From: Thiomonas bhubaneswarensis
GTDB lineage: Bacteria > Pseudomonadota > Gammaproteobacteria > Burkholderiales > Burkholderiaceae_C
Direction of reading: 5' to 3'
Length of the DNA: 64,000 nucleotides
NCBI RefSeq assembly: GCF_001418255.1
Contig: NZ_LIPV01000001.1
Span: 186,001-250,000, forward strand
A model generated the notes under the pieces. It did not search any database. It was given only the letters and a program-made list of their open reading frames with translations, and was not told the origin of the DNA. Both the position numbers and the translations under genes were made by a program. This document shows, in pieces, positions 52,447-62,457 of this stretch (position 1 is its first letter; every line of letters begins with the position of its first letter).

Positions 52447-54509
52447 GCCGTTGCTCCTTGCTCTTGCGAGGCTTCGATGCGCAGCAGCTCGGCCCCCTCG
52501 CTCACCTGATCGCCCACCGCGACGAGCAGCTCGCTGACCCGACCTGCCGCGGGCGCGCCCAGGGTGTGTTCCATTTTCATGGCTTCGAGCGCCAGCAGCG
52601 GCGCCCCGGCCTGCACCATGTGGCCAGCCTGCACATGCAGGGCGATGATCTTGCCGGGCATGGGCGCGGTCAGGCGGCCGCCAGCGGTGTCGCCCACGGC
52701 ATCACCCAGATCGGGGCCGAGCCGATGCAGCACGGCCTGCTCGCCATCCGAGAACACCTGATAGGTCATCGCATCGAGACAGACGACCTCCATCTGCGTG
52801 CGCTTGGCACCCAGGGTGAGCACCAGCGAGAACGCCTGCGTGGCGTCATCGACCCGCATGGCGCGAGCGGAGCAGGCGAAGGGCAGGGGCTGCACCGCGC
52901 CGGGCGTCTGCAGGCGCAAGGGTTGGCCCGACGACGGCGACCACAGCACGCAGTGCAGCGGTCCCCAGGGGCTGTCGAAGCGCAGCGCGCGCGGCGGCAG
53001 CACGCCGTTGGTGAAGCCGTCGCAGGCCGACCAGGGATCGGCGGTCTGCTGCGCGCGTTCGGCTTCGAGCAGGGCGCCGATGGCGGCAGCGCAGGCCATC
53101 GATGCAGGCAGGGAGGACGGCGCCAGCAGCGCCTGCTGATGGCGCGCGATCAGCCCGGTATCGACCTTGCCCGCGGCAAAGGCTGGGTCGTCCAGCAGAC
53201 GATGGAGAAACTGCACGTTGGTCTGCGGCCCGGCGATGTGCGTGGCCTCGAGCGCCTGGCGCAGCCGCAGGCGGGCCTGCTCGCGGGTTTCGCCCCAGGC
53301 GATGAGCTTGGCGATCATCGGGTCGTAGTACGGGGTGATGGCGTCGCCTTCGCGCACCCCGCTGTCGATGCGTATACCGTTGAGAGAAACTGAACCGAAC
53401 GCCGCATGCAGGGGCAGCGCCAGTCGCCGCAACCGGCCGGTGGAGGGCAGAAAACCCGCCTCGGGATGTTCGGCGTAGATGCGGGCCTCGATGGCGTGGC
53501 CTTGGTTGCGCACCTCGTCCTGGCCGATGGGCAAGGGCTGGCCTGCGGCCACGCGCAACTGCCATTCGACGAGATCGAGCCCGGTGATGAGTTCGGTCAC
53601 CGGATGCTCGACCTGCAGCCGGGTGTTCATCTCCATGAAATAGAACTTCTGCGGAGCGCCCTCGTCGTTGCATTCGACGATGAATTCCACCGTGCCCGCA
53701 CCGACATAGCCCACGGCACGCGCAGCCGCGACCGCGGCCTCGCCCATCTCGCGCCTGAGGGCCTCGGGCAGGCCGGGCGCTGGCGCCTCTTCGATGACCT
53801 TCTGATGGCGGCGTTGCATCGAGCAGTCGCGTTCGAACAGCCACAGGCAATGGCCGTGCGTGTCGGCGAACACCTGGATCTCGATATGGCGCGGGTTACG
53901 CACCAGCCTCTCAATGAGCACGGCATCGTTGCCGAAACTGCTCTGCGCCTCGCGGCGGCAGGAGGCCAGCGCCTCGTCGAAAGCCTGCGCGTCGTGCACC
54001 TCGCGCATGCCCTTGCCGCCGCCGCCTGCGCTGGCCTTGATCAGCACCGGAAAACCGATGCGCTCGGCCTCGGCCTTGAGCAACGCGGCGTCCTGCGATG
54101 CGCCGTGATAGCCGGGCACCAGCGGCACGCCCGCGGCCTGCATCAGGCGCTTGGATTCGGCCTTGAGGCCCATCGCCCGCATGGCTTCGGGCGGCGGGCC
54201 GATGAACACCACGCCCGCCTCGGCGCATTGCCGCGCAAAGCCCGCGTTCTCGCTCAGAAAGCCATAGCCCGGGTGAACGGCCTGCGCGCCGGTATCACGG
54301 GCTGCCTGCAGAATGCGATCACCACGCAAATAGCTTTGCGCCGCCTCGGCAGCGCCGATGCACACCGCCTCGTCGCAAGCCGCCACATGCGCGGACTGCG
54401 CATCGGCCTCGGAATACACCGCCACGGTGCGTATGCCCAGGCAGCGGCAGGTGGCGGCCACGCGGCAGGCGATCTCGCCGCGGTTGGCGATCAGGACTTT
54501 CGAGAACAC
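52443..54509 (-). CDS. Methylcrotonyl-CoA carboxylase biotin-containing (alpha) subunit
   Basis: A 688-residue enzyme with biotin carboxylase at the N-terminus (SKVLIANRGEIACR, ATP loop GGGGKGM) and a biotinyl domain at the C-terminus (EAMKMEHT, biotinylated Lys645). With the beta subunit at 58441-60048 it carboxylates 3-methylcrotonyl-CoA in leucine breakdown; a related acyl-CoA cannot be excluded. The GTG start is preceded by GGGGAGG. A second copy of the first 32 bases lies 139 bases upstream (54617-54648), so the start region has been duplicated. Confidence 0.93.
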   Translation of the reverse strand: MFSKVLIANRGEIACRVAATCRCLGIRTVAVYSEADAQSAHVAACDEAVCIGAAEAAQSYLRGDRILQAARDTGAQAVHPGYGFLSENAGFARQCAEAGVVFIGPPPEAMRAMGLKAESKRLMQAAGVPLVPGYHGASQDAALLKAEAERIGFPVLIKASAGGGGKGMREVHDAQAFDEALASCRREAQSSFGNDAVLIERLVRNPRHIEIQVFADTHGHCLWLFERDCSMQRRHQKVIEEAPAPGLPEALRREMGEAAVAAARAVGYVGAGTVEFIVECNDEGAPQKFYFMEMNTRLQVEHPVTELITGLDLVEWQLRVAAGQPLPIGQDEVRNQGHAIEARIYAEHPEAGFLPSTGRLRRLALPLHAAFGSVSLNGIRIDSGVREGDAITPYYDPMIAKLIAWGETREQARLRLRQALEATHIAGPQTNVQFLHRLLDDPAFAAGKVDTGLIARHQQALLAPSSLPASMACAAAIGALLEAERAQQTADPWSACDGFTNGVLPPRALRFDSPWGPLHCVLWSPSSGQPLRLQTPGAVQPLPFACSARAMRVDDATQAFSLVLTLGAKRTQMEVVCLDAMTYQVFSDGEQAVLHRLGPDLGDAVGDTAGGRLTAPMPGKIIALHVQAGHMVQAGAPLLALEAMKMEHTLGAPAAGRVSELLVAVGDQVSEGAELLRIEASQEQGATA
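54478..54509. repeat. 32-bp direct repeat, copy at the current start of the carboxylase alpha gene
   Basis: This copy contains the GTG start and first codons of the biotin-subunit gene. It is identical to 54617-54648 over 32 bases. Confidence 0.92.
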
Positions 54510-54510
54510 T

Positions 54511-54648
54511 TCAGACCTCCCCTTGCCGCGCGGCGGCGAGATCGCCTGCTACGGCGCTGCGCGCCTGCAGTCGATTTGGCTGCGCCGCTGCGTCCCGGCT
54601 TTGCCGGGACTGGTCCCCGCGGTTGGCGATCAGGACTTTCGAGAACAC
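54511..54648 (-). other. Upstream short ORF made by partial duplication of the carboxylase start
   Basis: From a GTG at 54648 preceded by GGGGAG and a 6-base spacer, 45 codons are open. The first 11 residues (MFSKVLIANRG) equal the start of the carboxylase alpha subunit; then the sequence diverges and ends at a TGA one base before the present GTG at 54509. A hairpin (GTCCCGGC/GCCGGGAC, 54592-54610) and a 17-base inverted copy of the coding sequence 54465-54481 (at 54533-54549) lie inside. It may be a remnant or may act as a coupled leader ORF. Confidence 0.6.
54617..54648. repeat. 32-bp direct repeat, upstream copy
   Basis: Perfect copy of 54478-54509. It sits 13 bases after the stop of the DUF4126 gene, the tight spacing expected for the original start of the carboxylase gene, so this is probably the ancestral start position. 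Confidence 0.92.
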
Positions 54649-54661
54649 GATAAGCTCCCCA

Positions 54662-55333
54662 TCAGGTCTTGTCGCGATACGGCACGTCGGTGACGCCCGG
54701 CGCAGACTTGGGCTCGGGCTCAGGCCTGCCGCTGAACATGCGCACCATGCGCCCGAGCAGCCCGCGCACGAAGTGAAAGCTCTTGCGCGCCAGCCAGACC
54801 ATGACCACCAGCACCAGCGCCAGGGCGATGAAAAACAGCACCGGGTGCAGCCACGCCAGCCATAGCCCGCCCAGCACCAACGCGTCTTCGCCGAACGAGG
54901 CACCCACGTTGGAGAACGGCTCGGGCGAGGTGTTGATGGCCGCGCGGGTGGACAGCTTGGTGCCGTGGCTCACCGCGGCCAGGCTGCCACCGGCGGCGGC
55001 TGCAAGCGCAGCGACGAAGGTGTGATCGAGCCCGAACACGCTCGCCGCGAGCACGGCACCCGCCGGAATGCGCAGCAGGGTGGAGATGAAGTCGAGCAGG
55101 CTGTCCACCCCCGGAATCTTGTCGCCGACGAATTCGAGAAAGGCCAGAAACCCGGTGATGCCCACGGCCACCGGGCTGGCCAGCATCTGCAGACCGGCGG
55201 GCAGTTGCACCCACCCCGCCATGCCTGCGGCGCCGACGGCGAACATCACCAGAAAGGCGCGCAGCCCGCTGGCCCAGCCCAGCGCGGCGGCCAGCGCCAG
55301 GAGTTGCAGGGTGTCGAGATGGGGTGGATTCAT
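54662..55333 (-). CDS. DUF4126 family membrane protein
   Basis: A 223-residue protein with about five hydrophobic segments, among them [20 protein letters not shown] near the N-terminus and [16 protein letters not shown] near residue 180. It matches the DUF4126 family in overall design; function unknown. Its ATG overlaps the bioB stop (ATGA). The last 25 residues are charged and Pro-rich. Confidence 0.85.
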   Translation of the reverse strand: MNPPHLDTLQLLALAAALGWASGLRAFLVMFAVGAAGMAGWVQLPAGLQMLASPVAVGITGFLAFLEFVGDKIPGVDSLLDFISTLLRIPAGAVLAASVFGLDHTFVAALAAAAGGSLAAVSHGTKLSTRAAINTSPEPFSNVGASFGEDALVLGGLWLAWLHPVLFFIALALVLVVMVWLARKSFHFVRGLLGRMVRMFSGRPEPEPKSAPGVTDVPYRDKT

Positions 55334-56355
55334 GGCGTGCGCTGCAAGGTCACGGTGCGGCGCGCTGCGGGTCTGCCGGACTCGGCCATGGGGACTTCGG
55401 GCAGACCTTCCGCGCGCAGCCCGAGACGGGCGAACAGGGCGCGGTCGGCATCGACCTCGGCGTTGCCGGTGACCAGCAGGGTGTCGCCGTAGAAGATGGA
55501 ATTGGCCCCGGCGAGGAAGCACAGCGCCTGAATGCCGTCGCCGAGTTCGCGCCGCCCGGCCGACAACCGCACCCGGGCGCGCGGCATGACGATGCGCGCC
55601 GCCGCCACGGTGCGCACAAATTCGAAGGGATCGAGGTCGGGGGCGTGTTCCAGCGGCGTGCCCGCCACCCGCACCAGCGCGTTGATCGGCACCGATTCGG
55701 GATAGGGGTCGAGATTGGCGAGTTCGGCCAGCAGACCGGCGCGCTCGGCCCGGCCCTCGCCCATGCCGACGATGCCGCCGCAGCACACTTTCATGCCAGC
55801 TTCGCGCACATGGTGCAGGGTGTCCAGGCGCTCCTGATAGGTGCGGGTGGTGATGATCTCGCCGTAGAACTCGGGCGAGGTGTCGAGGTTGTGGTTGTAG
55901 TAGTCGAGCCCGGCCTCGGCCAGGCGCCGTGCCTGCTCGGGCCGCAGCATGCCCAGGGTCATGCAGGTTTCAAGCCCGAGCGCCTTGACGCCCTCGACCA
56001 CCGCCGCCACGGCGTCGAGGTCGCGGTCTTTCGGCTCGCGCCAGGCTGCGCCCATGCAGAAGCGCGCCGCACCTGCCTGTTTGGCGGCGCGGGCGTTGGC
56101 CAGCACGAGGTCGACATCCATCAGCTTGCCCGCCTTCAGGCCGACATCGTGATGCGCCGACTGCGGGCAATAGCCGCAGTCTTCGGCGCAGCCGCCGGTC
56201 TTGATCGACAGCAGCGAGGAAAGCTGGATCTCGGTGGGGTCGAAGTGGGCGCGGTGCACCTGCTGCGCCTGCCACAGCAGGTCGGGCAGGGGCAGGTCGA
56301 GCAGGGCGAGGATGCGCTCGCGGGTCCAGGGTTCGGAAGGTTTGGAGTTGTTCAT
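55330..56355 (-). CDS. bioB: Biotin synthase
   Basis: A 341-residue radical SAM enzyme that inserts sulfur into dethiobiotin. The SAM cluster cysteines are 56, 60 and 63 (CAEDCGYC) and the second cluster ligands follow ([22 protein letters not shown]). Its start overlaps the stop of the enoyl-CoA hydratase gene and its stop overlaps the DUF4126 start. It is embedded in the operon of a biotin-dependent carboxylase, which suggests cofactor supply is matched to carboxylase synthesis. No other bio gene is in the window. Confidence 0.96.
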   Translation of the reverse strand: MNNSKPSEPWTRERILALLDLPLPDLLWQAQQVHRAHFDPTEIQLSSLLSIKTGGCAEDCGYCPQSAHHDVGLKAGKLMDVDLVLANARAAKQAGAARFCMGAAWREPKDRDLDAVAAVVEGVKALGLETCMTLGMLRPEQARRLAEAGLDYYNHNLDTSPEFYGEIITTRTYQERLDTLHHVREAGMKVCCGGIVGMGEGRAERAGLLAELANLDPYPESVPINALVRVAGTPLEHAPDLDPFEFVRTVAAARIVMPRARVRLSAGRRELGDGIQALCFLAGANSIFYGDTLLVTGNAEVDADRALFARLGLRAEGLPEVPMAESGRPAARRTVTLQRTP

Positions 56356-57170
56356 AGTGCGGTTCGGTTGGGGCCGGATTCGACCCAGTCCGGTTGGCGT
56401 TTGGCGAGAAAGGCGGCGATGCCCTCGCGCCCGTCGGCGCTGGCGCGGGCCTCGGCGATGCGCTCGGCCGTGTCGGCGAGCAAGGCTTCGCTCAAGGGGC
56501 GATGCGCCACGTCGGCCAGCAGGCGCTTGGCCGCGGCCAGCGCCTGCGGAGACGCCGCCAGCAGGGCCTGCGTCCACGCTGCGACCTGGGCATCGAGCGC
56601 TGCCGCGTCTGCGGCCACGGCATGCAGCAGGCCGATGGCCACGGCGCGCTCGGCGTCGAACACCTCGGCGGTGAGGGTGTAGCGCTGCGCCGCGCGTTCG
56701 CCGATGGCACGCAGCACATGCGGCATGATGGTGGCCGGTATCAGGCCGAGCTTGACTTCGCTCAGACAAAACCGCGCGCCGCGCACGGCCACGGCCAGAT
56801 CGCAAGCGGCCACCAGCCCCAAGCCCCCGGCGAAAGCGTCGCCCTGCACCCTCGCGATCACCGGCTTGGGGCATTCGGCCACGGCGCGCAGCATGCGGGC
56901 CAGGTGCATCGCATCGTCGCGGTTCTGCGCGTCGGTGAAACCGGCGAGCTGCTGCATGTAGCGCAGATCGGCCCCGGCGCAGAACGCAGGGCCCTGCGCG
57001 GCGAGCACGATGACGCGCACCTGCGTCTCGCCGCCCAGCGCGGTGAAGGCAGCATGCAGCGCGGCGATGGTGGCGGCGTCGAAGGCGTTGCGCACCTCGG
57101 GGCGGTTGAGAGTGACGGTGGCGATGGCACCAAAGCGCTCCAGGTGCACGGAAGCGGCGGTCGGGTTCAT
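56352..57170 (-). CDS. Enoyl-CoA hydratase/isomerase family protein (methylglutaconyl-CoA hydratase candidate)
   Basis: A 272-residue crotonase-fold enzyme. Both oxyanion-hole segments ([10 protein letters not shown] near residue 66, and [18 protein letters not shown] near residue 115) and the KLGLIPATI segment are intact. Between the carboxylase and HMG-CoA lyase genes, the fitting role is hydration of 3-methylglutaconyl-CoA (LiuC). The start overlaps the DinB-like gene stop (ATGA). Confidence 0.9.
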   Translation of the reverse strand: MNPTAASVHLERFGAIATVTLNRPEVRNAFDAATIAALHAAFTALGGETQVRVIVLAAQGPAFCAGADLRYMQQLAGFTDAQNRDDAMHLARMLRAVAECPKPVIARVQGDAFAGGLGLVAACDLAVAVRGARFCLSEVKLGLIPATIMPHVLRAIGERAAQRYTLTAEVFDAERAVAIGLLHAVAADAAALDAQVAAWTQALLAASPQALAAAKRLLADVAHRPLSEALLADTAERIAEARASADGREGIAAFLAKRQPDWVESGPNRTAL

Positions 57171-57700
57171 GCCTGCTCCTCGCGCAGCATGTAGATCAGG
57201 TCGAGCACCGGGGACGGATGGCCCATGGCGGTGAGCGCCGCGGTGATCTGGCCGCGGTGATGCGTGGCATGGTTGAACACATGCGCCAGCGTGGCAGCGA
57301 AGGGCGTGGTCGTCGGCTCGCCCTTGCTGGTGGCGTAGCGCAAAGGCGCATCGAAGCGCTCGGGCGGCAAGGCGGCGATGTAGGGCTGCCAGGCCTGCGC
57401 GGTGGCGAGCAGACGCTGCGCCAGCCGGGCGCGGTCGGGCTCGGCCTCGTCGTCGAGCGCCAGCCCCGCGGGCGAGACGCCATCGACGAAACGGCGCTGC
57501 CACAACAGACCCTCGCCCACCAGCAGGTGGTTGAGGGTGCCGTGGATGCTCTTGAAGAACAGCCCGCAGTCGCGCCGATAGTCGGCTTCCGGCAGTGGCG
57601 CGATGTGCGCGTCGAGCAGCCGCCTCGTGGCCCAGACGTGGTAGCGGGCGAGGGTGGCGAAGTAGTCGCCGAGTGGATGGATGGGATTCATTGCGGCCAT
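57167..57700 (-). CDS. DinB family protein
   Basis: A 177-residue four-helix protein with the DinB metal triad: His near residue 53 (IHGTLNHLL region) and the pair in [12 protein letters not shown] near residues 140-150. Such proteins are thiol-dependent or metal-dependent transferases of mostly unknown substrate. ATG at 57700 or 57691 may be used; the latter overlaps the vapC stop. It sits between the toxin-antitoxin genes and the hydratase. Confidence 0.87.
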   Translation of the reverse strand: MAAMNPIHPLGDYFATLARYHVWATRRLLDAHIAPLPEADYRRDCGLFFKSIHGTLNHLLVGEGLLWQRRFVDGVSPAGLALDDEAEPDRARLAQRLLATAQAWQPYIAALPPERFDAPLRYATSKGEPTTTPFAATLAHVFNHATHHRGQITAALTAMGHPSPVLDLIYMLREEQA

Positions 57701-58089
57701 GTGTCAATGTCTCCCACCATTTTGAAGGCCTCGAAGTCGGCATCGCGATGCAGCAGGGTGTGACCCTGCGCCATGCAGAAACTGGCCAGCAGCACATCGA
57801 CCGGGCTGCGCACGCTGCGGCCTTGCAGGCGCAGGCGGCGATACAGATGCGCGGCCTGCACCGCCTGATCCTCGCCGCCGAGGCTGACCTGCGGCAGCGC
57901 ACGCATGAGCTGTTCGGCGGCGTCGGCAGCGCGCCCGGGGCGAAAGCCGCGCAGCACCTCGAACAGCACCAGATCAGCCATGCCGACCTCGACGCTCGAA
58001 TCGCCCAGGCAGCGCGCCAGCGCCCCACTGGCGCCTGCGCGTTCGCCGCGGAAAAAGTCGATCCACACGCTGGAGTCCACCAGAATCAT
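57688..58089 (-). CDS. vapC: PIN-domain toxin, VapC type
   Basis: A 133-residue PIN ribonuclease. The acidic residues of the active site appear as ILVDSSVWIDFF (Asp5), LVLFEVLRGF (Glu near residue 43) and SPVDVLLASF (Asp near 97), with LLHRDADFEAF at the end. VapC toxins cut tRNA or rRNA when not bound by VapB. Its ATG overlaps the antitoxin stop by 4 bases, the usual arrangement. Confidence 0.9.
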   Translation of the reverse strand: MILVDSSVWIDFFRGERAGASGALARCLGDSSVEVGMADLVLFEVLRGFRPGRAADAAEQLMRALPQVSLGGEDQAVQAAHLYRRLRLQGRSVRSPVDVLLASFCMAQGHTLLHRDADFEAFKMVGDIDTWPQ

Positions 58090-58397
58090 TTGGAAGATGA
58101 TTTGACGCGGCGCCGACTTGCGGTCTTGGACGCGCGTTTTCCTGCCGTGGAAGCGTAGGCCGCACCCGGCATGGCAAGCTGCAAGGATGCCGCGTCTTGC
58201 TCGACGCGCGCTGCCGCCCATGCCGCGTCGGAGTCGTCCCACTGCAACTGGCCGCGCAAGGCCAGCAAGCCCTCGTACACCTTGCGACGGCGCAACAAGC
58301 GCAAGCCTTCCTCCACCGCCTCTTTCTTGGTCTTGAAACCGCCAGCTTCCATGGCCGCGGCCATCAAGGCATCGTCGATGTCGATATTGGTTCGCAT
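58086..58397 (-). CDS. vapB: VapB-type antitoxin with extended basic tail
   Basis: A 103-residue protein. The first 45 residues (MRTNIDIDDALM, GGFKTKKEAVEEGLRLL) are the ribbon-helix-helix of the VapB/DUF2191 group. Typical members are about 65-75 residues; here the C-terminus continues with an Ala- and Lys/Arg-rich tail that ends KSSSK. The tail may be a local extension or bind nucleic acid. It lies 43 bases after mccB and has its own promoter/operator there. Confidence 0.85.
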   Translation of the reverse strand: MRTNIDIDDALMAAAMEAGGFKTKKEAVEEGLRLLRRRKVYEGLLALRGQLQWDDSDAAWAAARVEQDAASLQLAMPGAAYASTAGKRASKTASRRRVKSSSK

Positions 58398-58412
58398 GAT
58401 CAGCCTCTCGAA

Positions 58413-58440
58413 TGTGTACGAATGATAAAAATTATACACA
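58413..58440 (-). promoter_or_regulatory. vapBC promoter/operator
   Basis: TGTGTA (58413-58418) and TACACA (58435-58440) form an inverted repeat that overlaps a perfect -10 box (TATAAT on the minus strand, 58436-58431). This AT-rich 28-base site is unlike its GC-rich surroundings. It fits autoregulation by the VapBC complex. No good -35 hexamer is seen, since that part lies in the end of the carboxylase beta gene. Confidence 0.65.
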
Positions 58441-60048
58441 TCACATGCGGAACACGCCGAAGCGGGTTTCGGGGATGGGCGCATTCAGCGCGGCCGACAG
58501 GCCCAGCGCCAGCACGCGGCGGGTGTCGGCGGGGTCGATCACGCCGTCGTCCCACAGCCTCGCGGTGGCGTAGTACGGGTGGCCCTGCGCCTCGTACTGT
58601 TCGCGGATGGGCGCTTTGAAGGCCTCCTCTTCGTCCGCGCTCCAGTTGCCACCCTTGGCCTCGATGCCGTCGCGCCGCACGGTGGCGAGCACGCTGGCGG
58701 CCTGCTCGCCACCCATCACGCTGATGCGGGCGTTGGGCCACATCCAGAGCTGGCGTGGGCCGTAGGCGCGGCCGCACATGCCGTAGTTGCCGGCGCCGAA
58801 GGAGCCGCCGATGATCACCGTGAACTTGGGCACCTGGGCGCAGGCCACCGCCGTGACCAGCTTGGCGCCGTGACGGGCAATGCCTTCGTTCTCGGCCTTG
58901 CGCCCGACCATGAAGCCGGTGATGTTCTGAAGGAACAGCAGCGGGATGCGGCGCTGGCAGCACAGCTCGATGAAGTGGGCGCCCTTCACGGCGCTGTCGG
59001 AGAACAGAATGCCGTTGTTCGCCAGGATGCCCACCGGCATGCCGTGCAGATGGGCGAAGCCGCACAGCAGCGTGGTACCGAAGCGGGCCTTGAACTCGTC
59101 GAACTCGGAGCCGTCGACGAGGCGGGCGATGACCTCGCGCGCGTCGAAGGGCTTGCGGGCATCCAGGTGCACCACGCCGTACAACTCGCTGGCCGGATAC
59201 AGCGGCTCGCGCGGCTCGCGCAGGTCGAGCGCGGCGCGTTCGGGCGGCCGCAGGCGCGAGACGATGCGCCGGGCGATGGCCAGCGCATGCGCGTCGTTGG
59301 CCGCCAGATGATCGGCCACGCCCGACAGGCGGGTGTGCACATCGCCGCCGCCCAGGTCTTCGGCGCTGACCTCCTCGCCGGTGGCCGCTTTCACCAGCGG
59401 CGGGCCACCGAGGAAGATGGTGCCCTGGTTGGCGACGATGACCGACTCGTCGCTCATGGCCGGCACATAGGCGCCGCCAGCGGTGCATGAACCCATGACC
59501 ACCGCGATCTGCGCGATGCCCTCGGCGCTCAGCGTGGCCTGGTTGTAGAAGATGCGGCCGAAGTGGTCGCGGTCGGGAAACACCTCGTCCTGGTTGGGCA
59601 GATTGGCGCCGCCCGAATCGACCAGGTAGATGCAGGGCAGGCGGTTCTCGCGCGCAATGTCCTGCGCGCGCAGATGCTTTTTCACCGTCATCGGGTAATA
59701 GGTGCCGCCCTTCACCGTGGCGTCGTTGCAGACGATGACGCACTGCCGCCCGCTCACCCGCCCGATGCCAGTGATGACGCCCGCGCCCGGCGCTGCGTCG
59801 TCGTACAGGCCGTGCGCTGCCAGCGGCGAGAACTCCAGGAAGGGCGATCCGGGATCGAGCAGCGCCGCCACACGTTCGCGCGGCAGCAGCTTGCCGCGCG
59901 CCACATGCTTGGCGCGCGCCGCCTCGCCGCCGCCCTCGGCCACGCGGGCGATGCGTGCGCGCAGATCGTCCACCAGCGTCTGCATGGCGGCGGCGTTGGC
60001 CGCAAACTCGGCGCTGCGCGGGTTGAGTCGGGTGTCGAGCTTGGTCAT
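58441..60048 (-). CDS. Methylcrotonyl-CoA carboxylase carboxyltransferase (beta) subunit
   Basis: A 535-residue acyl-CoA carboxyltransferase with two crotonase-like halves. Landmarks are the [19 protein letters not shown] region, [30 protein letters not shown] and [19 protein letters not shown], all typical of MCC beta. It pairs with the biotin subunit encoded 4 kb downstream. The gap between the subunit genes is filled by vapBC, a DinB-like gene, the hydratase, bioB and DUF4126. Confidence 0.95.
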   Translation of the reverse strand: MTKLDTRLNPRSAEFAANAAAMQTLVDDLRARIARVAEGGGEAARAKHVARGKLLPRERVAALLDPGSPFLEFSPLAAHGLYDDAAPGAGVITGIGRVSGRQCVIVCNDATVKGGTYYPMTVKKHLRAQDIARENRLPCIYLVDSGGANLPNQDEVFPDRDHFGRIFYNQATLSAEGIAQIAVVMGSCTAGGAYVPAMSDESVIVANQGTIFLGGPPLVKAATGEEVSAEDLGGGDVHTRLSGVADHLAANDAHALAIARRIVSRLRPPERAALDLREPREPLYPASELYGVVHLDARKPFDAREVIARLVDGSEFDEFKARFGTTLLCGFAHLHGMPVGILANNGILFSDSAVKGAHFIELCCQRRIPLLFLQNITGFMVGRKAENEGIARHGAKLVTAVACAQVPKFTVIIGGSFGAGNYGMCGRAYGPRQLWMWPNARISVMGGEQAASVLATVRRDGIEAKGGNWSADEEEAFKAPIREQYEAQGHPYYATARLWDDGVIDPADTRRVLALGLSAALNAPIPETRFGVFRM

Positions 60049-60056
60049 GGGCGCTT

Positions 60057-61760
60057 TCAGGCGGTCTTCTCGGCGCGCAGCCCGAGCTCTTGTTGCATGG
60101 CTTCACGAATCTTGAACTTCTGCACCTTGCCGGTGATGGTCAGCGGAAAGCTCGGCACGAAGCGGATGTAGCGCGGAATCTTGTAATGCGCGATCTTCCC
60201 CTTGCAGAAATCGCGGATGTCGTCGTCCGTGGGCATGGCGCCGGTCTTGGGGATGATCCAGGCGCACAGCTCCTCACCGTACTTCGGGTCGGGTACGCCG
60301 ACCACCTGCACGTCCTGCACCATGGGGTGGCGGTAGAGGAATTCCTCGACCTCGCGCGGGTAGATGTTTTCGCCGCCGCGGATCACCATGTCCTTGATGC
60401 GACCGACGATATTCACATAGCCCTCGACGTCCATCACCGCGAGGTCGCCGGTGTGCATCCAGCCTTCGGCGTCGATGGCCTCGCGCGTCTTCTCGGCATC
60501 GCCCCAGTAGCCGTGCATCACCGAATACCCCTTGGTGCAGAGCTCGCCAGTCTCGCCGGGCGCCACGGTCTCGCCGCTCTGCGGATCGACGATCTTCACC
60601 TCCAGGTGCGGCTGCACCTGACCCACCGTGCTCACCCGCTTGTCCAGCGGCGTGTCGGTGGAGCTCTGGCAACTCACGGGCGCGGTTTCGGTCATGCCGT
60701 AGGCGATGGTGATTTCGCTCAGGTGCATGTCGCGCACCACCCGCTTCATCACCTCGATCGGGCAGGGGCTGCCGGCCATGATGCCGGTGCGCAGGGTGGA
60801 GAGGTCGAACTCCGCGAACCGTGGGTGGTCGAGCATGGCGATGAACATGGTCGGCACGCCGTGCAGCCCGGTGCACGCTTCCTCCTGCACGGTCTGCAGC
60901 GTGAGCAGCGGGTCGAAGGCATCGTTGGGATAGACGATGGTGGCGCCGTGCGTGATGCAGGCCAGGTTGCCCAGCACCATGCCGAAGCAGTGATACAGCG
61001 GCACCGGAATGCACAGTCGGTCGACGGCGGTGAGCTTCATCGCCTCGCCGATAAAGTAGCCGTTGTTCAGGATGTTGCTGTGGGTCAGCGTGGCGCCCTT
61101 GGGAAAGCCGGTGGTGCCGCTGGTGAACTGGATGTTGATGGGTTCATGGGCATGGAGCATCGCCGCCGCCTCGCCCACCGCCGGGTCGTCGGCGCTGCCA
61201 CGGGCGATCCAGTCGGCGAAGCGAAGCATGCCCGGCTCTTCGATCTGTCCCAGGTGCACCACCAGCTTGAGATCAGGCAGCCGCGCGGCGCGCAGCTCAC
61301 CCGGCGCGCAGCTCGCCAGCTCAGGGGCCAGCTCGCGCAGCATGGCGAGGTAGTCGCTGGTCTTGAACGAGGGCATGGTCACCAGCGCACGGCAGCCCAC
61401 CTTGTTGAGCGCGTATTCCACTTCGGCGGTGCGGTAGGCCGGGTTGATATTCACCAGAATGATGCCGACCTTGGCCGTGGCCAGTTGCATCAGCACCCAT
61501 TCCACGCTGTTGTGCGCCCAGATACCCACGCGGTCGCCCTTGCGCAGGCCGCTGCGCAGCATGCTGCTGGCCAGCCGGTCCACTTCGCGCTTGAGCTCGG
61601 CATAGCTCAGGCGCACGCCCTGATGCCGCACGACCAGCGCTTCGTGCTGGCCCTGATGCGCGGCCATGGCGTCGAAAAAATCGCCGAGGGTCTGGGTGAT
61701 GAGCGGCTGCTCTAGGGCGCCGCAGGCGTAGGCCTGAACCAGTGGGGTGGGGTCGGTCAT
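60057..61760 (-). CDS. AMP-binding acyl-CoA synthetase
   Basis: A 567-residue adenylate-forming enzyme that activates a fatty or short branched acid to its CoA ester. The AMP-binding motif is [16 protein letters not shown] near residue 203, [10 protein letters not shown] follows, and the C-terminal GWMHTGDLA and the final Lys segment ([11 protein letters not shown]) are intact. AGGAGA precedes ATG at 61760. It sits between the carboxylase and dehydrogenase genes, as in many liu/acu-type clusters. Confidence 0.93.
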   Translation of the reverse strand: MTDPTPLVQAYACGALEQPLITQTLGDFFDAMAAHQGQHEALVVRHQGVRLSYAELKREVDRLASSMLRSGLRKGDRVGIWAHNSVEWVLMQLATAKVGIILVNINPAYRTAEVEYALNKVGCRALVTMPSFKTSDYLAMLRELAPELASCAPGELRAARLPDLKLVVHLGQIEEPGMLRFADWIARGSADDPAVGEAAAMLHAHEPINIQFTSGTTGFPKGATLTHSNILNNGYFIGEAMKLTAVDRLCIPVPLYHCFGMVLGNLACITHGATIVYPNDAFDPLLTLQTVQEEACTGLHGVPTMFIAMLDHPRFAEFDLSTLRTGIMAGSPCPIEVMKRVVRDMHLSEITIAYGMTETAPVSCQSSTDTPLDKRVSTVGQVQPHLEVKIVDPQSGETVAPGETGELCTKGYSVMHGYWGDAEKTREAIDAEGWMHTGDLAVMDVEGYVNIVGRIKDMVIRGGENIYPREVEEFLYRHPMVQDVQVVGVPDPKYGEELCAWIIPKTGAMPTDDDIRDFCKGKIAHYKIPRYIRFVPSFPLTITGKVQKFKIREAMQQELGLRAEKTA

Positions 61761-61818
61761 GAGAGTCTCCTGGGTTCGTTGCATGCCGCCCGCGACTGCG
61801 CGCGGGTCGGCTGTCGGG

Positions 61819-62424
61819 TCAGAATCCGCCTGTGCTCAGCCAGTGCTCCAGTTGCGGCAGCCGATCCACACCCCAGAAGGGCTGTTCGTCCACCACCATG
61901 AACGGCGCGCCGCACATACCCTGCTCCAGCGCCCGATCGACGTTGGCCTTGAGCTGGGCCTTGATCGCCGGATCGGCAGTAAAGCGCGCCACTGCATCGC
62001 TCGCCAGCCCCTGCTCGGCGGCAAGGGCTTCGAGCACGGGCAACTCGGCGAGGTTGCGATTCTGGGTGAAATAGGCGCTGTAGCAGCGATGCAGCCAGGG
62101 CACGGCCTGCTGCGACTGTTCGCGCTGCAGGCCGATGAACACGCGCGCGGCCTGATGGGTCGCAATGGGGAAAGGCGAGGGCAGCACAAAAGGCACGCCC
62201 AAATACCGCGCGCTGCGCGGAATGTCGATGCGGGCATAGTCGCCCTTGAGCGGCTGGTCGATCAGCGGCCTGGCCCCGGTCGTCTGAAACACCGGGCCGA
62301 GCAGCACCGGCACCCACTCGATGTCGCGCAGATGGCGCGCAGCGATGGCTTCGATCTGCGTGCTCGCCAGATAGGCATAGGGCGAGGAGAAGTCGAAAAA
62401 GAAGGTGATCGGGCTGACGGGCAT
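61819..62424 (-). CDS. 2-hydroxychromene-2-carboxylate isomerase-like (DsbA/GST-kappa fold) protein
   Basis: A 201-residue thioredoxin-fold protein. [15 protein letters not shown] at the N-terminus has the Ser that binds glutathione in this family, and [22 protein letters not shown] is the conserved C-terminal segment. Members isomerise aromatic catabolites with glutathione, but many sit in fatty-acid or acyl-CoA gene clusters with unknown substrate, as here. It follows the acyl-CoA dehydrogenase by 33 bases. Confidence 0.88.
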   Translation of the reverse strand: MPVSPITFFFDFSSPYAYLASTQIEAIAARHLRDIEWVPVLLGPVFQTTGARPLIDQPLKGDYARIDIPRSARYLGVPFVLPSPFPIATHQAARVFIGLQREQSQQAVPWLHRCYSAYFTQNRNLAELPVLEALAAEQGLASDAVARFTADPAIKAQLKANVDRALEQGMCGAPFMVVDEQPFWGVDRLPQLEHWLSTGGF

Positions 62425-62457
62425 GCAAGTCTCCTGGTGTGGTTCTGGTGTGGCGCT

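Noticed and set aside
54478-54648. The 32-bp repeats as attachment sites of an integrated element
   Set aside because: Only 107 bases lie between them, with no integrase or other gene; a local duplication or small repeat insertion explains them better.
55334-56874. N-terminal extension of bioB up to 56874
   Set aside because: The added region overlaps the enoyl-CoA hydratase gene in another frame and is low-complexity; the ATG at 56355 overlapping the hydratase stop gives the normal BioB length.
58400-60106. 568-codon open frame overlapping the carboxylase beta gene in another frame of the same strand
   Set aside because: The protein is Arg/His/Gly-rich shadow sequence, while the chosen frame has full carboxyltransferase motifs.
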